Shown here: one piece after another, positions 1 to 5,436 of the stretch | Layout: the number at the start of each line of letters is the position of its first letter | Position numbering within the stretch: the stretch's first letter is position 1 | DNA from: Alphaproteobacteria bacterium | GTDB taxonomy: Bacteria > Pseudomonadota > Alphaproteobacteria > Rhizobiales > Aestuariivirgaceae | Assembly: GCA_024639035.1 (NCBI GenBank) | Contig: JAHEJE010000131.1 | Coordinates: 1-7,813, forward strand | DNA: 7,813 nucleotides | Direction of reading: 5' to 3' | The notes under the pieces: model-generated | The model's input: only the letters and a program-made list of their open reading frames with translations | The model's database searches: none | What the model was told of the DNA's origin: nothing | Translations under genes and position numbers: made by a program

Positions 1-1
1 T

Positions 2-97
2 GCCGCCATCTATCTATCGGTGCTGCGTCCCCTCGTCCGCCGTGCCTATCTGGCACTGCCGCCTGGGTTCAGAAGCCGATTGTTTTCTCTGGCTTGA
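2..97 (+). CDS. Possible 3' end of a rightward gene, unidentified
   Basis: This frame is open from the left edge to a TGA at 95-97 and would encode about 31 C-terminal residues rich in Leu, Arg, Ala and Pro (for example RPLVRRAYLALPPGF). The composition is plausible for a membrane-associated protein tail. Two other forward frames are also open here: one ends at the TGA at 127-129, the other runs to about 200. The choice therefore rests only on composition and third-position GC. The leftward frames between 10 and 127 are all interrupted. I do not recognise a family. If real, this gene converges on the rplM-rpsI operon. Confidence 0.2.
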   Translation, partial: AAIYLSVLRPLVRRAYLALPPGFRSRLFSLA

Positions 98-151
98 CGC
101 CGCCGGGCACCGATTATCCGGTCAAGTGATTCCGTATGATGAAGGGCGCTG

Positions 152-189
152 TAAAATGAAGAACCCCGGCTGCGCAGTGAGCCGGGGTT
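152..189 (-). terminator. Intrinsic terminator of the rplM-rpsI operon
   Basis: A perfect 10-bp stem is formed by 162-171 (AACCCCGGCT) and 180-189 (AGCCGGGGTT) around an 8-base loop. Read leftward, the stem is followed by a T-rich run (TTCTTCATTTT, 151-161), the classic arrangement of a Rho-independent terminator. It lies about 45 bases downstream of the rpsI stop codon. Read rightward, the stem is followed by TGGGGCG with no T tract, so it should work mainly for the leftward operon. Confidence 0.85.
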
Positions 190-234
190 TGGGGCGTCGT
201 TGAGGACGGGCGTCGGGCTTGGGGTCTCGCGATC

Positions 235-717
235 CTAACGCTTGGAGAACTGGAAGCTGCGGCGGGCCTTGGCGCGGCCGTATTTCTTGCGCTCCACGAC
301 GCGCGAATCGCGGGTCAGGAAGCCGCCCTTCTTCAGCACCGGACGCAGGCCCGGTTCGTAGTAGGTCAGGGCCTTTGAAATGCCGTGGCGCACGGCGCCG
401 GCCTGGCCGGACAAGCCGCCGCCGGATACGGTGCAAAGGACATCGAACTGGGTTGCGCGCTCGGCCGCCTCGAGTGGTTGGCGCAGGATCATCTGCAGGG
501 CAGGGCGGGCAAAATACTTCTCGACGTCGCGGCCGTTGACGGTGATGCGTCCGGCACCGGGCTTGAGCCAAACCCGGGCAACCGCGTCCTTGCGCTTGCC
601 GGTTGCGTATGAGCGGCCGTGTTCGTCGATTTTCGGCGTGGCCGGAGCGGCCTCGGCGGCCTCGGTGACCCCCAACGCTTCGCCAAGGCCTTCAAGTGTG
701 GTCTGTTCTTCTGCCAT
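235..717 (-). CDS. rpsI: Small-subunit ribosomal protein S9 (uS9)
   Basis: S9 is a protein of the 30S head. In this family the basic C-terminal tail reaches the P site and contacts the anticodon stem of tRNA; here the tail is the canonical KARRSFQFSKR. The conserved core starts near residue 34 (GRSYATGKRKDAVARVW) and includes the GGGLSGQAGAVRHGISKAL segment and GGFLTRDSRVVERKKYG. The protein has 160 residues against about 130 in E. coli. The difference is an acidic, Ala/Glu-rich N-terminal extension of about 33 residues, typical of alphaproteobacterial S9. The start ATG lies 5 bases after the rplM stop codon, and a GAGG in the last codons of rplM serves as its ribosome-binding site, so the two genes are translationally linked. 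Identification is certain. Confidence 0.99.
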   Translation of the reverse strand: MAEEQTTLEGLGEALGVTEAAEAAPATPKIDEHGRSYATGKRKDAVARVWLKPGAGRITVNGRDVEKYFARPALQMILRQPLEAAERATQFDVLCTVSGGGLSGQAGAVRHGISKALTYYEPGLRPVLKKGGFLTRDSRVVERKKYGRAKARRSFQFSKR

Positions 718-722
718 TGGTC

Positions 723-1187
723 CTAACCTCTGAACTTGTTCTTGGCATTGGCGCCTGCGACATCGATCACTTCGGGCTGCTGGGCCTCGTGCGGATGTTC
801 GGTGCCGGCATAAACACGCAAGCCCTTGAGCTGCTGACGACCGAGCGGGCCGCCCGGCATCATGCGGCGAACGGCGGCTTCGAGAACCCGGGTCGGGAAT
901 CGTCCGTCGAGCACCTGTTGCGCTTTGCGCTGTTTGATGCCACCGGGATAACCGGTGTGCCAGTGGTAGGTCTTGTCGGTGCGCTTGTTGCCGGTCAGGG
1001 CGACCTTGTCGGCATTGATGATGACGACGTTGTCACCACAATCGATGTGGGGGGTGAAGATCGGCTTGTGCTTGCCACGCAGCCTGGTTGCGACCAGAGC
1101 CGCCAGACGGCCGACAATAAGGCCCTCGGCATCGATCAGCACCCACTTCTTTTCGACCTCGGCGGGTCGTGCAGAATAGGTTTTCAT
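723..1187 (-). CDS. rplM: Large-subunit ribosomal protein L13 (uL13)
   Basis: L13 binds 23S rRNA early in 50S assembly. The 154-residue product starts MKTYSARPAEVEKKWVLID and carries the family landmarks GLIVGRLAALVA, the RGKHKPIFTPHIDCGD segment, VVIINADKVALTGNK, YHWHTGYPGG and RRMMPGGPLGRQQ. It ends in HPHEAQQPEVID plus a short tail, slightly longer than the 142-residue E. coli protein. An AGGA about 9 bases before the ATG is the likely ribosome-binding site. It is the first gene of the leftward rplM-rpsI pair, a gene order kept across most bacteria. In E. coli L13 represses its own operon through the mRNA leader. Whether that holds here is not known, but the leader contains a stable hairpin (1225-1244). 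Confidence 0.99.
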   Translation of the reverse strand: MKTYSARPAEVEKKWVLIDAEGLIVGRLAALVATRLRGKHKPIFTPHIDCGDNVVIINADKVALTGNKRTDKTYHWHTGYPGGIKQRKAQQVLDGRFPTRVLEAAVRRMMPGGPLGRQQLKGLRVYAGTEHPHEAQQPEVIDVAGANAKNKFRG

Positions 1188-1224
1188 CAGTAGAATCCTG
1201 AACTTCGGACGGTTGAAAACATTG

Positions 1225-1244
1225 GCGCCGGACCAGGCCGGCGC
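1225..1244 (-). promoter_or_regulatory. GC-rich hairpin in the rplM leader
   Basis: The arms 1225-1231 (GCGCCGG) and 1238-1244 (CCGGCGC) form a perfect 7-bp all-G/C stem with a 6-base loop. It lies between the predicted transcription start (about 1250) and the rplM start codon at 1187. There is no T tract after it, so it is not an evident terminator. It could be the structural element for L13 feedback, as known in E. coli, or just a leader stabiliser; this role is inferred from position only. Confidence 0.35.
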
Positions 1245-1256
1245 GAACGGTGGCCT

Positions 1257-1285
1257 GATCTACGCTGCATAACATCCGATGTCAA
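1257..1285 (-). promoter_or_regulatory. Sigma70-type promoter of rplM-rpsI
   Basis: On the minus strand a perfect -35 box TTGACA (1280-1285) is followed, after exactly 17 bases, by TAGATC (1257-1262) as the -10 box, which keeps the T, A and A of the consensus. The predicted start near 1250 gives a leader of about 60 bases before rplM. Its place directly upstream of a highly expressed ribosomal operon supports the call. Confidence 0.75.
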
Positions 1286-1338
1286 CTGCTATTTGACCGT
1301 GATGCCAGGGAAAACCGTTGTTTTCTAGTAAGTTAGGT

Positions 1339-1360
1339 TTGCGGTAATATGTTACCGCAA
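1339..1360 (-). terminator. Perfect palindrome behind the thioesterase gene, possible terminator
   Basis: The arms 1339-1347 (TTGCGGTAA) and 1352-1360 (TTACCGCAA) form a perfect 9-bp stem around a 4-base loop, starting 8 bases after the stop codon of the leftward thioesterase gene. Its location suits a terminator, but the leftward strand continues with AAACCTAAC instead of a T tract. A weak or factor-assisted terminator, an mRNA 3'-end stabiliser or a protein-binding palindrome are all possible. The rest of 1286-1368 shows no gene. Confidence 0.4.
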
Positions 1361-1368
1361 TGAGAGAT

Positions 1369-1809
1369 TCATTCCGCGCCGGCCATATAGTAAGTCGCCT
1401 CGGCGTGGGCAATGAGTTTGCCCGTTGCCACCTGCGATATGCGCGATGCAGCCACTGACAGGGTGCGGCCGTGCTTGATCAACTCGACGCTGCAGGCAAG
1501 CTCGCCGGCCTCGGCCTTGCGCAAAAAACTGATCTGCAGGCCGGTGGTGACCGAGAGCCGGGCGCCTTGCTTGTGGTGGCCGAGCAGCAGGGCATAGACC
1601 GCGAAATCGACGAGTTCCATCAGCGTTGGTCCGGAAACCGTTCCGCCAGGGCGCAACTGATCCTCGCCGGCGTTCAACACAACCGTCGCGCGGCCCGGCG
1701 AAAGGTCGCAAATGCGATAGTCGCGGCCATTGCTGTAGGCTTGCGGGAATTCGCGCCGAAGGAAATCATCGACCTGCGGAATTGTCCATTTCAGCCTGGC
1801 CTGGGTCAT
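1369..1809 (-). CDS. PaaI-type hotdog-fold acyl-CoA thioesterase
   Basis: Predicted to hydrolyse acyl-CoA or aryl-CoA thioesters in the cytoplasm; the natural substrate cannot be read from sequence. From the chosen ATG the product has 146 residues, the usual size of a single hotdog domain acting as a dimer or tetramer. The core motif LRPGGTVSGPTLMELVDFAVY (split here as residues 52-62 and 63-72) matches the PaaI/4HBT active-site helix. Asp68 aligns with the catalytic Asp of E. coli PaaI (the D of its ADTAF). The His of the HGG loop is Pro54 here, as in several subgroups. The second half (FLRKAEAGELACSVELIKHGRTLSVA) is the typical central beta-sheet. The ATG at 1809 is preferred because AAAGG lies 7 bases upstream; a GTG at 1839 would add 10 residues. 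It is divergent from the next gene and not part of the ribosomal operon. Confidence 0.85.
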   Translation of the reverse strand: MTQARLKWTIPQVDDFLRREFPQAYSNGRDYRICDLSPGRATVVLNAGEDQLRPGGTVSGPTLMELVDFAVYALLLGHHKQGARLSVTTGLQISFLRKAEAGELACSVELIKHGRTLSVAASRISQVATGKLIAHAEATYYMAGAE

Positions 1810-1829
1810 TGCCTTGCCTTTGCCCCGAT

Positions 1830-1858
1830 TTGTCAGCACAAGGGTACCATCCTATGCT
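1830..1858 (+). promoter_or_regulatory. Candidate promoter for the rightward exported-protein/crotonase operon
   Basis: TTGTCA (1830-1835) and TATGCT (1853-1858) are separated by exactly 17 bases and resemble -35 and -10 boxes. The -10 box overlaps the first possible ATG (1854). If this promoter is used, transcription starts near 1865 and translation must begin at the in-frame ATG at 1881 or 1890 instead. The site lies in the 44-base gap between two divergent genes and runs into the 5' end of the thioesterase gene. Confidence 0.35.
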
Positions 1859-2579
1859 CAAATCTCGAGTATCGGATCGGATGGGGGATATGGTGCGGAC
1901 TATACCAGTTGGTGCCGCGGGATTAAGCGTTTTTATATCCGTTGTCAGCGCTTGCGGTGTCGCGCTTGCAGCCAAGGACCAGTCGCGCATCGACGAGACG
2001 GCGCGGGTCGGCAAACCGGTATGGCGCGAACCGGGGCTTTCGCCGGGGCTCGATTTTCAGCAACCCCAGGGCCCTCAGGGCCCGCAGTCGCCCGACGAGA
2101 TGCCTGAGGAAGATGCAAACCCATACCTCGGTGATGGGGCACCCATCGAGACCATCACACTTACCGACAGTATCGCCCGCAAGGCGCTCGATGCGCTGGT
2201 GGACCTGCGGGCCAAGTACGAAGACGACGGGCTCTTGGAGTACGAAACGCTGGAGGCATTTACCGTCAAGGCCAAGGCGGGGCGCAACTTCTTGGCCGAT
2301 CTGGCCGGCTACGGCTTTGACACGGTAGCGCAGTGGAATGCCGCCATCCTGTCGATCGATTTTGCCTACGGCGCCATTCTCGATGGCGATGAGGGCGAAG
2401 TCAAAGCCCAGATCGAGGATGTCCGCGGCGACCCGAACCTGTCGGAGGCCGACCGCAAGGCGATGATCGACGGCTTGACGGCGATGCTGTCGACGCCGGA
2501 AAACAAGAATGTGGTGCGGGCGCTGATGAAAGATGCGACATACTCTGTCAAACTGAAGCAGCTGGACGAAATGGAGTGA
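1854..2579 (+). CDS. Exported protein of unknown function (signal peptide or lipoprotein)
   Basis: I do not recognise this family. From the ATG at 1854 the product has 241 residues. A hydrophobic stretch (about residues 17-39, IPVGAAGLSVFISVVSACGV...) ends in VALA-AK, a plausible signal peptidase I site. VSAC (31-34) also fits a lipobox, so a lipoprotein is possible. A Pro/Gln/Gly-rich linker with PQGPQGPQ follows (residues 69-80), then an acidic, helix-rich domain (about 100-241) with no Cys and no recognised catalytic motif. The start is uncertain: AAGGG lies 9 bases before 1854, but an in-frame ATG at 1890 (MVRTIPVG...) gives a more normal signal peptide of about 27 residues and agrees with the candidate promoter at 1830-1858. 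The gene ends 2 bases before the crotonase gene, which implies one transcript. That suggests, without proving, an envelope role linked to acyl-CoA metabolism. Confidence 0.8.
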   Translation: MLKSRVSDRMGDMVRTIPVGAAGLSVFISVVSACGVALAAKDQSRIDETARVGKPVWREPGLSPGLDFQQPQGPQGPQSPDEMPEEDANPYLGDGAPIETITLTDSIARKALDALVDLRAKYEDDGLLEYETLEAFTVKAKAGRNFLADLAGYGFDTVAQWNAAILSIDFAYGAILDGDEGEVKAQIEDVRGDPNLSEADRKAMIDGLTAMLSTPENKNVVRALMKDATYSVKLKQLDEME

Positions 2580-2581
2580 CC

Positions 2582-3412
2582 ATGAACCCAACGGACACCG
2601 ATGCCGCGGGCGCGGCGGACCCGGCTTTACAGGTGCTGCTGTCGCACGTCGATGGTGGTGTCCTGCGCCTTACACTCAACCGGCCGCGGCAACGCAACCC
2701 GCTGTCTCAGGCCATGCTGGCAGCGCTGACGGAGGCTTTGCAACAGGCGGCTGCGGACAAGACCGTCAGGGCGATCATCATCGATGCCGAAGGCCCGGGA
2801 TTTTGCGGCGGTCACGATCTCAAGGAAATGACCGCTCACCGCGGCGATGCGGACGGCGGCAAGGCCTATTTCGAGCAGACGTTCCATGCCTGTGCCACGT
2901 TGATGCAGGCGATTGTCGGTCATCCCAAGGTGATCGTCGCCCAGGTACAGGGCATCGCGACCGCGGCCGGGTGCCAGCTTGTGGCGGCCTGCGACCTGGC
3001 TGTGGCCAGCACCGAGGCACGGTTCGGCGTCAACGGCATCAACTCCGGACTGTTTTGTTCAACGCCGATGGTGGCACTGTCGCGCAACATCGCGCGCAAG
3101 CGCGCCATGGCGCTGCTTACGCTTGGCGAACTGATGAGTGCTGAGGAAGCCGAGCAGGCCGGCTTGGTGAACAGGGTTGTGGCCCCCGGCGAGCTGGAAC
3201 AGGCGGCAGACGACATGGCAGCGCGGCTGGCCGCACGTCCCGGCGCCGTGCTGGCGCTGGGCAAGCAGGCGTTCTACCGCCAGTTGGAAATGCCGCTGGA
3301 TTCGGCATACGACTTCACTGGCAAGGTGATCGTGGAAAACATGCTGATGGACGATGCGGTAGAGGGGATTGGTGCATTCATCGACAAGCGCGAGCCGAAG
3401 TGGACGACATGA
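2582..3412 (+). CDS. Crotonase-fold protein, ECHDC3-type enoyl-CoA hydratase/isomerase family
   Basis: A crotonase-superfamily protein of 276 residues that should bind an acyl-CoA in the cytoplasm. It closely resembles the human ECHDC3 group: FCGGHDLKEM (74-83) forms the first part of the oxyanion hole and ATAAGCQLVAACDLAVAS (126-143) the second. GLFCSTP (156-162), GKQAFYRQL (227-235) and the C-terminal EGIGAFIDKREPKW (261-274) also match that group. By alignment to mitochondrial enoyl-CoA hydratase, catalytic Glu144 is Gln132 here and Glu164 is Gly152, so ordinary hydration of 2-enoyl-CoA is doubtful; the true reaction is unknown. GGAG lies 5 bases before the ATG at 2582, which favours it over the GTG at 2576. 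The gene follows the exported-protein gene by 2 bases and overlaps the CoA-binding gene through ATGA, so the three are probably translated in a coupled way. Confidence 0.93.
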   Translation: MNPTDTDAAGAADPALQVLLSHVDGGVLRLTLNRPRQRNPLSQAMLAALTEALQQAAADKTVRAIIIDAEGPGFCGGHDLKEMTAHRGDADGGKAYFEQTFHACATLMQAIVGHPKVIVAQVQGIATAAGCQLVAACDLAVASTEARFGVNGINSGLFCSTPMVALSRNIARKRAMALLTLGELMSAEEAEQAGLVNRVVAPGELEQAADDMAARLAARPGAVLALGKQAFYRQLEMPLDSAYDFTGKVIVENMLMDDAVEGIGAFIDKREPKWTT

Positions 3413-3954
3413 CGCCGGGCCGCATCGACCATGACCGTTATCCGCCCGGCTACATTCGCGACATCCTGCAATCGGCCCGCACGATTGCCATGGTCGGCGC
3501 TTCGGAAAATCCGGTACGACCATCCTACATCGTCACCATGTATCTGATGGAAAAAGGCTATCGGGTGTTTCCGATCAATCCCGGCAAGGTCGGCAGGGAG
3601 ATCGGTGGACGGAAATTTCTCGGGTCGCTGACGGACGTCCCCGAGCCGATCGATATCGTCGATATTTTCCGCAATGCCGATGCCGCGGGCGGTATCGTCG
3701 ATGATGCGCTAAAGCTCGATCCGCTTCCCAAGGTCATCTGGATGCAGCTCGGGGTGCGCAATGATGCGGCCGCGGTGCGGGCCGAGGCTAAAGGGGTGAA
3801 GGTGGTCATGAATCGGTGTCCGAAAATGGAGTACGGCAAGCTCAGCGGCGAATGGAGCTGGATCGGCGGGTTTTCCGGCAAGTTATCATCGAAGAAGCAG
3901 CGGATGCATGCATCCGGCAAGTTTCAAAGTCTCGGTATCGGCCCGCGCAAGTGA
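3409..3954 (+). CDS. CoA-binding domain protein (YccU type, COG1832)
   Basis: A single Rossmann-type CoA-binding domain related to the N-terminal domain of succinyl-CoA synthetase alpha chains; no enzymatic role is established for the family. In the 181-residue product, VGASENPVRPSY (29-40) is the nucleotide-binding turn. GYRVFPINPG (50-59) follows, then a VDIFRN segment (84-89) and WMQLGVRN (111-118). VVMNRCPKMEY (132-142) carries the Cys and Glu typical of the family. E. coli YccU has about 137 residues; the extra length here is mainly a basic C-terminal tail (GGFSGKLSSKKQRMHASGK). The ATG overlaps the TGA of the crotonase gene (ATGA at 3409-3412), a sign of translational coupling; a GTG at 3400 is a less likely start. 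Being last in the acyl-CoA gene set, it may sense or shuttle CoA or acyl-CoA, which is inference. Confidence 0.92.
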   Translation: MTPGRIDHDRYPPGYIRDILQSARTIAMVGASENPVRPSYIVTMYLMEKGYRVFPINPGKVGREIGGRKFLGSLTDVPEPIDIVDIFRNADAAGGIVDDALKLDPLPKVIWMQLGVRNDAAAVRAEAKGVKVVMNRCPKMEYGKLSGEWSWIGGFSGKLSSKKQRMHASGKFQSLGIGPRK

Positions 3955-4078
3955 GCCGCAGGTGCTGTGCTCATTGACGATGCGATTCAAGGCGGGTGTG
4001 CTATAAGCTCGGGTCAAAATGCGATCGGAACCGGGTTGTCATGACTAGGGTCAGGACTCTTTAAGTAGCACCATTCTG

Positions 4079-4176
4079 TTTGCCAAGGAGGGTTTGAATG
4101 CCGGAAGACAAGCGCAAGACAAGGCTTTTTGCCTTATCGAGCATTGTTTGCCTGCAGGCGGGCCCTCCTTGGCAAA
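4079..4176 (+). promoter_or_regulatory. Perfect 14-bp stem that hides a strong ribosome-binding site
   Basis: In a rightward transcript, 4079-4092 (TTTGCCAAGGAGGG) can pair without mismatch with 4163-4176 (CCCTCCTTGGCAAA). The left arm contains AAGGAGGG (4085-4092), an almost ideal Shine-Dalgarno sequence located 5 bases before an ATG at 4098. When folded, this site would be unavailable to ribosomes. The pairing is seen directly; a regulatory role is inference, as the stem is also simply a consequence of the element's inverted repeats. Confidence 0.45.
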
Positions 4177-4199
4177 TCCGCTGCGCAGAATGGCGTTAA
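4098..4199 (+). CDS. Possible 33-codon leader ORF inside the palindromic element
   Basis: The frame starts MPEDKRKTRLFALSSIVCLQ and ends AGPPWQIRCAEWR, with a TAA at 4197-4199. It has a very strong ribosome-binding site (AAGGAGGG, 5-base spacer) and lies in the same frame as the MFS gene, from which it is separated only by TAA-TTA before the ATG at 4203. It has no recognised family, and a reading frame this short can arise by chance in a repeat. If translated, terminating ribosomes could re-start on the transporter, which has no ribosome-binding site of its own. Confidence 0.3.
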   Translation: MPEDKRKTRLFALSSIVCLQAGPPWQIRCAEWR

Positions 4200-4202
4200 T
4201 TA

Positions 4203-5432
4203 ATGGGTCCTGACCCTAAGCCACTCACGCCATTGGATGCGGCCACCGGCTGGCGGCGGCCGGCGGTTTGCCTGGCGCTGATGGCAGCGGCCAATGCGCT
4301 GGCCTTTGCCACCTGGTCGGCGTTGCTCAACAATTTCGCCATCGAAGGCGTGCAATTTACCGGGCGGGAGATCGGCATCCTCCAGTCGATACGGGAAGTT
4401 CCCGGGTTTCTGGCGTTTACGGCAGTGTTTTGCCTGCTTTTCATCCGTGAGCAGAAATTCGCCCTGTTGGCGCTGCTGTGCATGGGCGTCGGCACGGCGG
4501 CGACCGGCTATTTCCCGACCGAGTACGGCTTCTACCTGACCACCATCGTGATGTCGGTCGGGTTTCATTATTTCGAGACCATCAATCAATCGCTGACCCT
4601 GCAGTGGCTGCCGAAAGGCGAGGCACCGAAGATCATGGGCCGGCTGCTGGCGGTCGGGTCGTTCGCGACCATTGCTGCTTATGCGCTGATTTTCCTCACC
4701 TGGAAGTGGTTGGAACTCGATTTCCACCTGGTTTATCTGGCCGCCGGCGGTGTGACCATTGCGCTGGCCGTCGGAGTCTGGCTGGCATTCCCGCAATACA
4801 AGGAAGAGGTCGTCCAGCGCAAACACCTGGTGTTGCGATCGCGCTACTGGCTCTACTACGCGCTGACGTTCATGGCCGGCGCGCGGCGGCAGATCTTCAT
4901 CGTGTTTGCCGGTTTCATGATGGTCGAGAAGTTCGGCTTCTCGGTGCCGGCGATCACCGGCCTGTTCCTGGCCAATGCCGTGTTCAATCTCTATCTGGCG
5001 CCGAAAATCGGGTCGCTGATCGTGCGCTGGGGCGAGCGACGGGCATTGATTTGCGAATATATCGGGCTCATCGGCGTGTTCGTCGCCTATGCGTTCGTCG
5101 AAAATCCGTGGATCGCCGCCGGGTTGTATCTGGCCGATCATGCCTTTTTCGCCATGGCGATTGCCATCAAGACCTATTTCCAGAAAATTGCCGATCCGGC
5201 CGACATGGCGCCGACGGCCGGGGTGGCATTTTCGATCAACCATGTCGCGGCGGTCGGTATTCCGGTGATTTTCGGCCTGATCTGGCTACAGTCGCCCTCC
5301 GCGGTGTTCCTGATCGGCGCCGGTATGGCGGCGGTATCGCTGGCGTTGTCAATGCTCATTCCGCATGACCCTCACGAGGGCAACGAGACCGTCTTGAGCG
5401 ACGGTACGGGTGCCGTCCAGCCGGCGGAGTAA
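4203..5432 (+). CDS. Major facilitator superfamily transporter, substrate unknown
   Basis: An inner-membrane secondary transporter of 409 residues with twelve predicted helices. Approximate positions are 19-42, 62-81, 85-104, 109-130, 144-167, 174-196, 214-241, 247-270, 280-299, 303-326, 336-361 and 367-386. The 2-3 loop is short and basic (IREQK) instead of the textbook G-x-x-x-D-R-R-G-R-R motif, and a Glu/Asn pair (E125, N128) lies in helix 4 where substrate-binding residues often sit. I cannot name a substrate. The start is unusual: the ATG and the first residues (MGPDPK) are encoded by the right terminal repeat of the palindromic element. No Shine-Dalgarno precedes it, and an in-frame stop lies 6 bases upstream. 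Internal alternatives are a TTG at codon 11 and an ATG at codon 27, the latter inside helix 1 and so unlikely. The next gene begins 4 bases after its stop, which suggests co-transcription. Confidence 0.92.
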   Translation: MGPDPKPLTPLDAATGWRRPAVCLALMAAANALAFATWSALLNNFAIEGVQFTGREIGILQSIREVPGFLAFTAVFCLLFIREQKFALLALLCMGVGTAATGYFPTEYGFYLTTIVMSVGFHYFETINQSLTLQWLPKGEAPKIMGRLLAVGSFATIAAYALIFLTWKWLELDFHLVYLAAGGVTIALAVGVWLAFPQYKEEVVQRKHLVLRSRYWLYYALTFMAGARRQIFIVFAGFMMVEKFGFSVPAITGLFLANAVFNLYLAPKIGSLIVRWGERRALICEYIGLIGVFVAYAFVENPWIAAGLYLADHAFFAMAIAIKTYFQKIADPADMAPTAGVAFSINHVAAVGIPVIFGLIWLQSPSAVFLIGAGMAAVSLALSMLIPHDPHEGNETVLSDGTGAVQPAE

Positions 5433-5436
5433 TGTG

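Larger units (their letters stand above)
4046..4218. mobile_element. Palindromic MITE-like element with TA-flanked terminal inverted repeats
   Basis: The two ends are inverted copies of each other in three perfect blocks. TAGGGTCAGGAC at 4046-4057 is mirrored at 4207-4218, CCATTCTG at 4071-4078 at 4186-4193, and TTTGCCAAGGAGGG at 4079-4092 at 4163-4176. The right arm has 9 extra bases (4177-4185) between the second and third blocks, and the outer spacers differ. The centre contains AAGGC-TTTTT-GCCTT (4121-4135), so the whole element can fold back on itself. The right tip GGGTC-CT-GACCC is itself a small palindrome; the left tip is a decayed copy. Both tips are bordered by TA (4046-4047, 4217-4218), as expected for insertion by an IS630/Tc1-mariner type transposase, giving a 169-bp core. 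It encodes no transposase. A REP/REPIN-type palindrome is the alternative. It fills most of the 248-base gap before the MFS gene. Confidence 0.8.

Noticed and set aside
1..9. Minus-strand ATG at 9-7 (ATG GCG GCA) as the start of a leftward gene
   Set aside because: Only three codons are visible and no ribosome-binding site precedes it, so it cannot be supported.
1311..1324. AAAAC-CGTT-GTTTT inverted repeat upstream of the rplM promoter
   Set aside because: Only a 5-bp A/T-rich stem with no supporting context; easily expected by chance.
1923..2591. Open frame of 222 codons on the minus strand opposite the exported-protein gene
   Set aside because: Low-information composition, no motif, no ribosome-binding site. 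The forward frame has a signal peptide and fits the operon spacing.
3974..4007. TTGACG and TATAAG upstream of the palindromic element as a promoter for the MFS gene
   Set aside because: The boxes look good individually but are 22 bases apart, too far for a normal sigma70 promoter, and no -35-like hexamer stands at 16-18 bases from TATAAG.
4200..5243. Long open frame of 347 codons on the minus strand opposite the MFS gene
   Set aside because: Its product is rich in Gln, Arg, His, Asp and Gly with no membrane segments or family motifs. This is what the antisense of a GC-rich membrane-protein gene produces, whereas the forward frame gives a clear 12-helix transporter.
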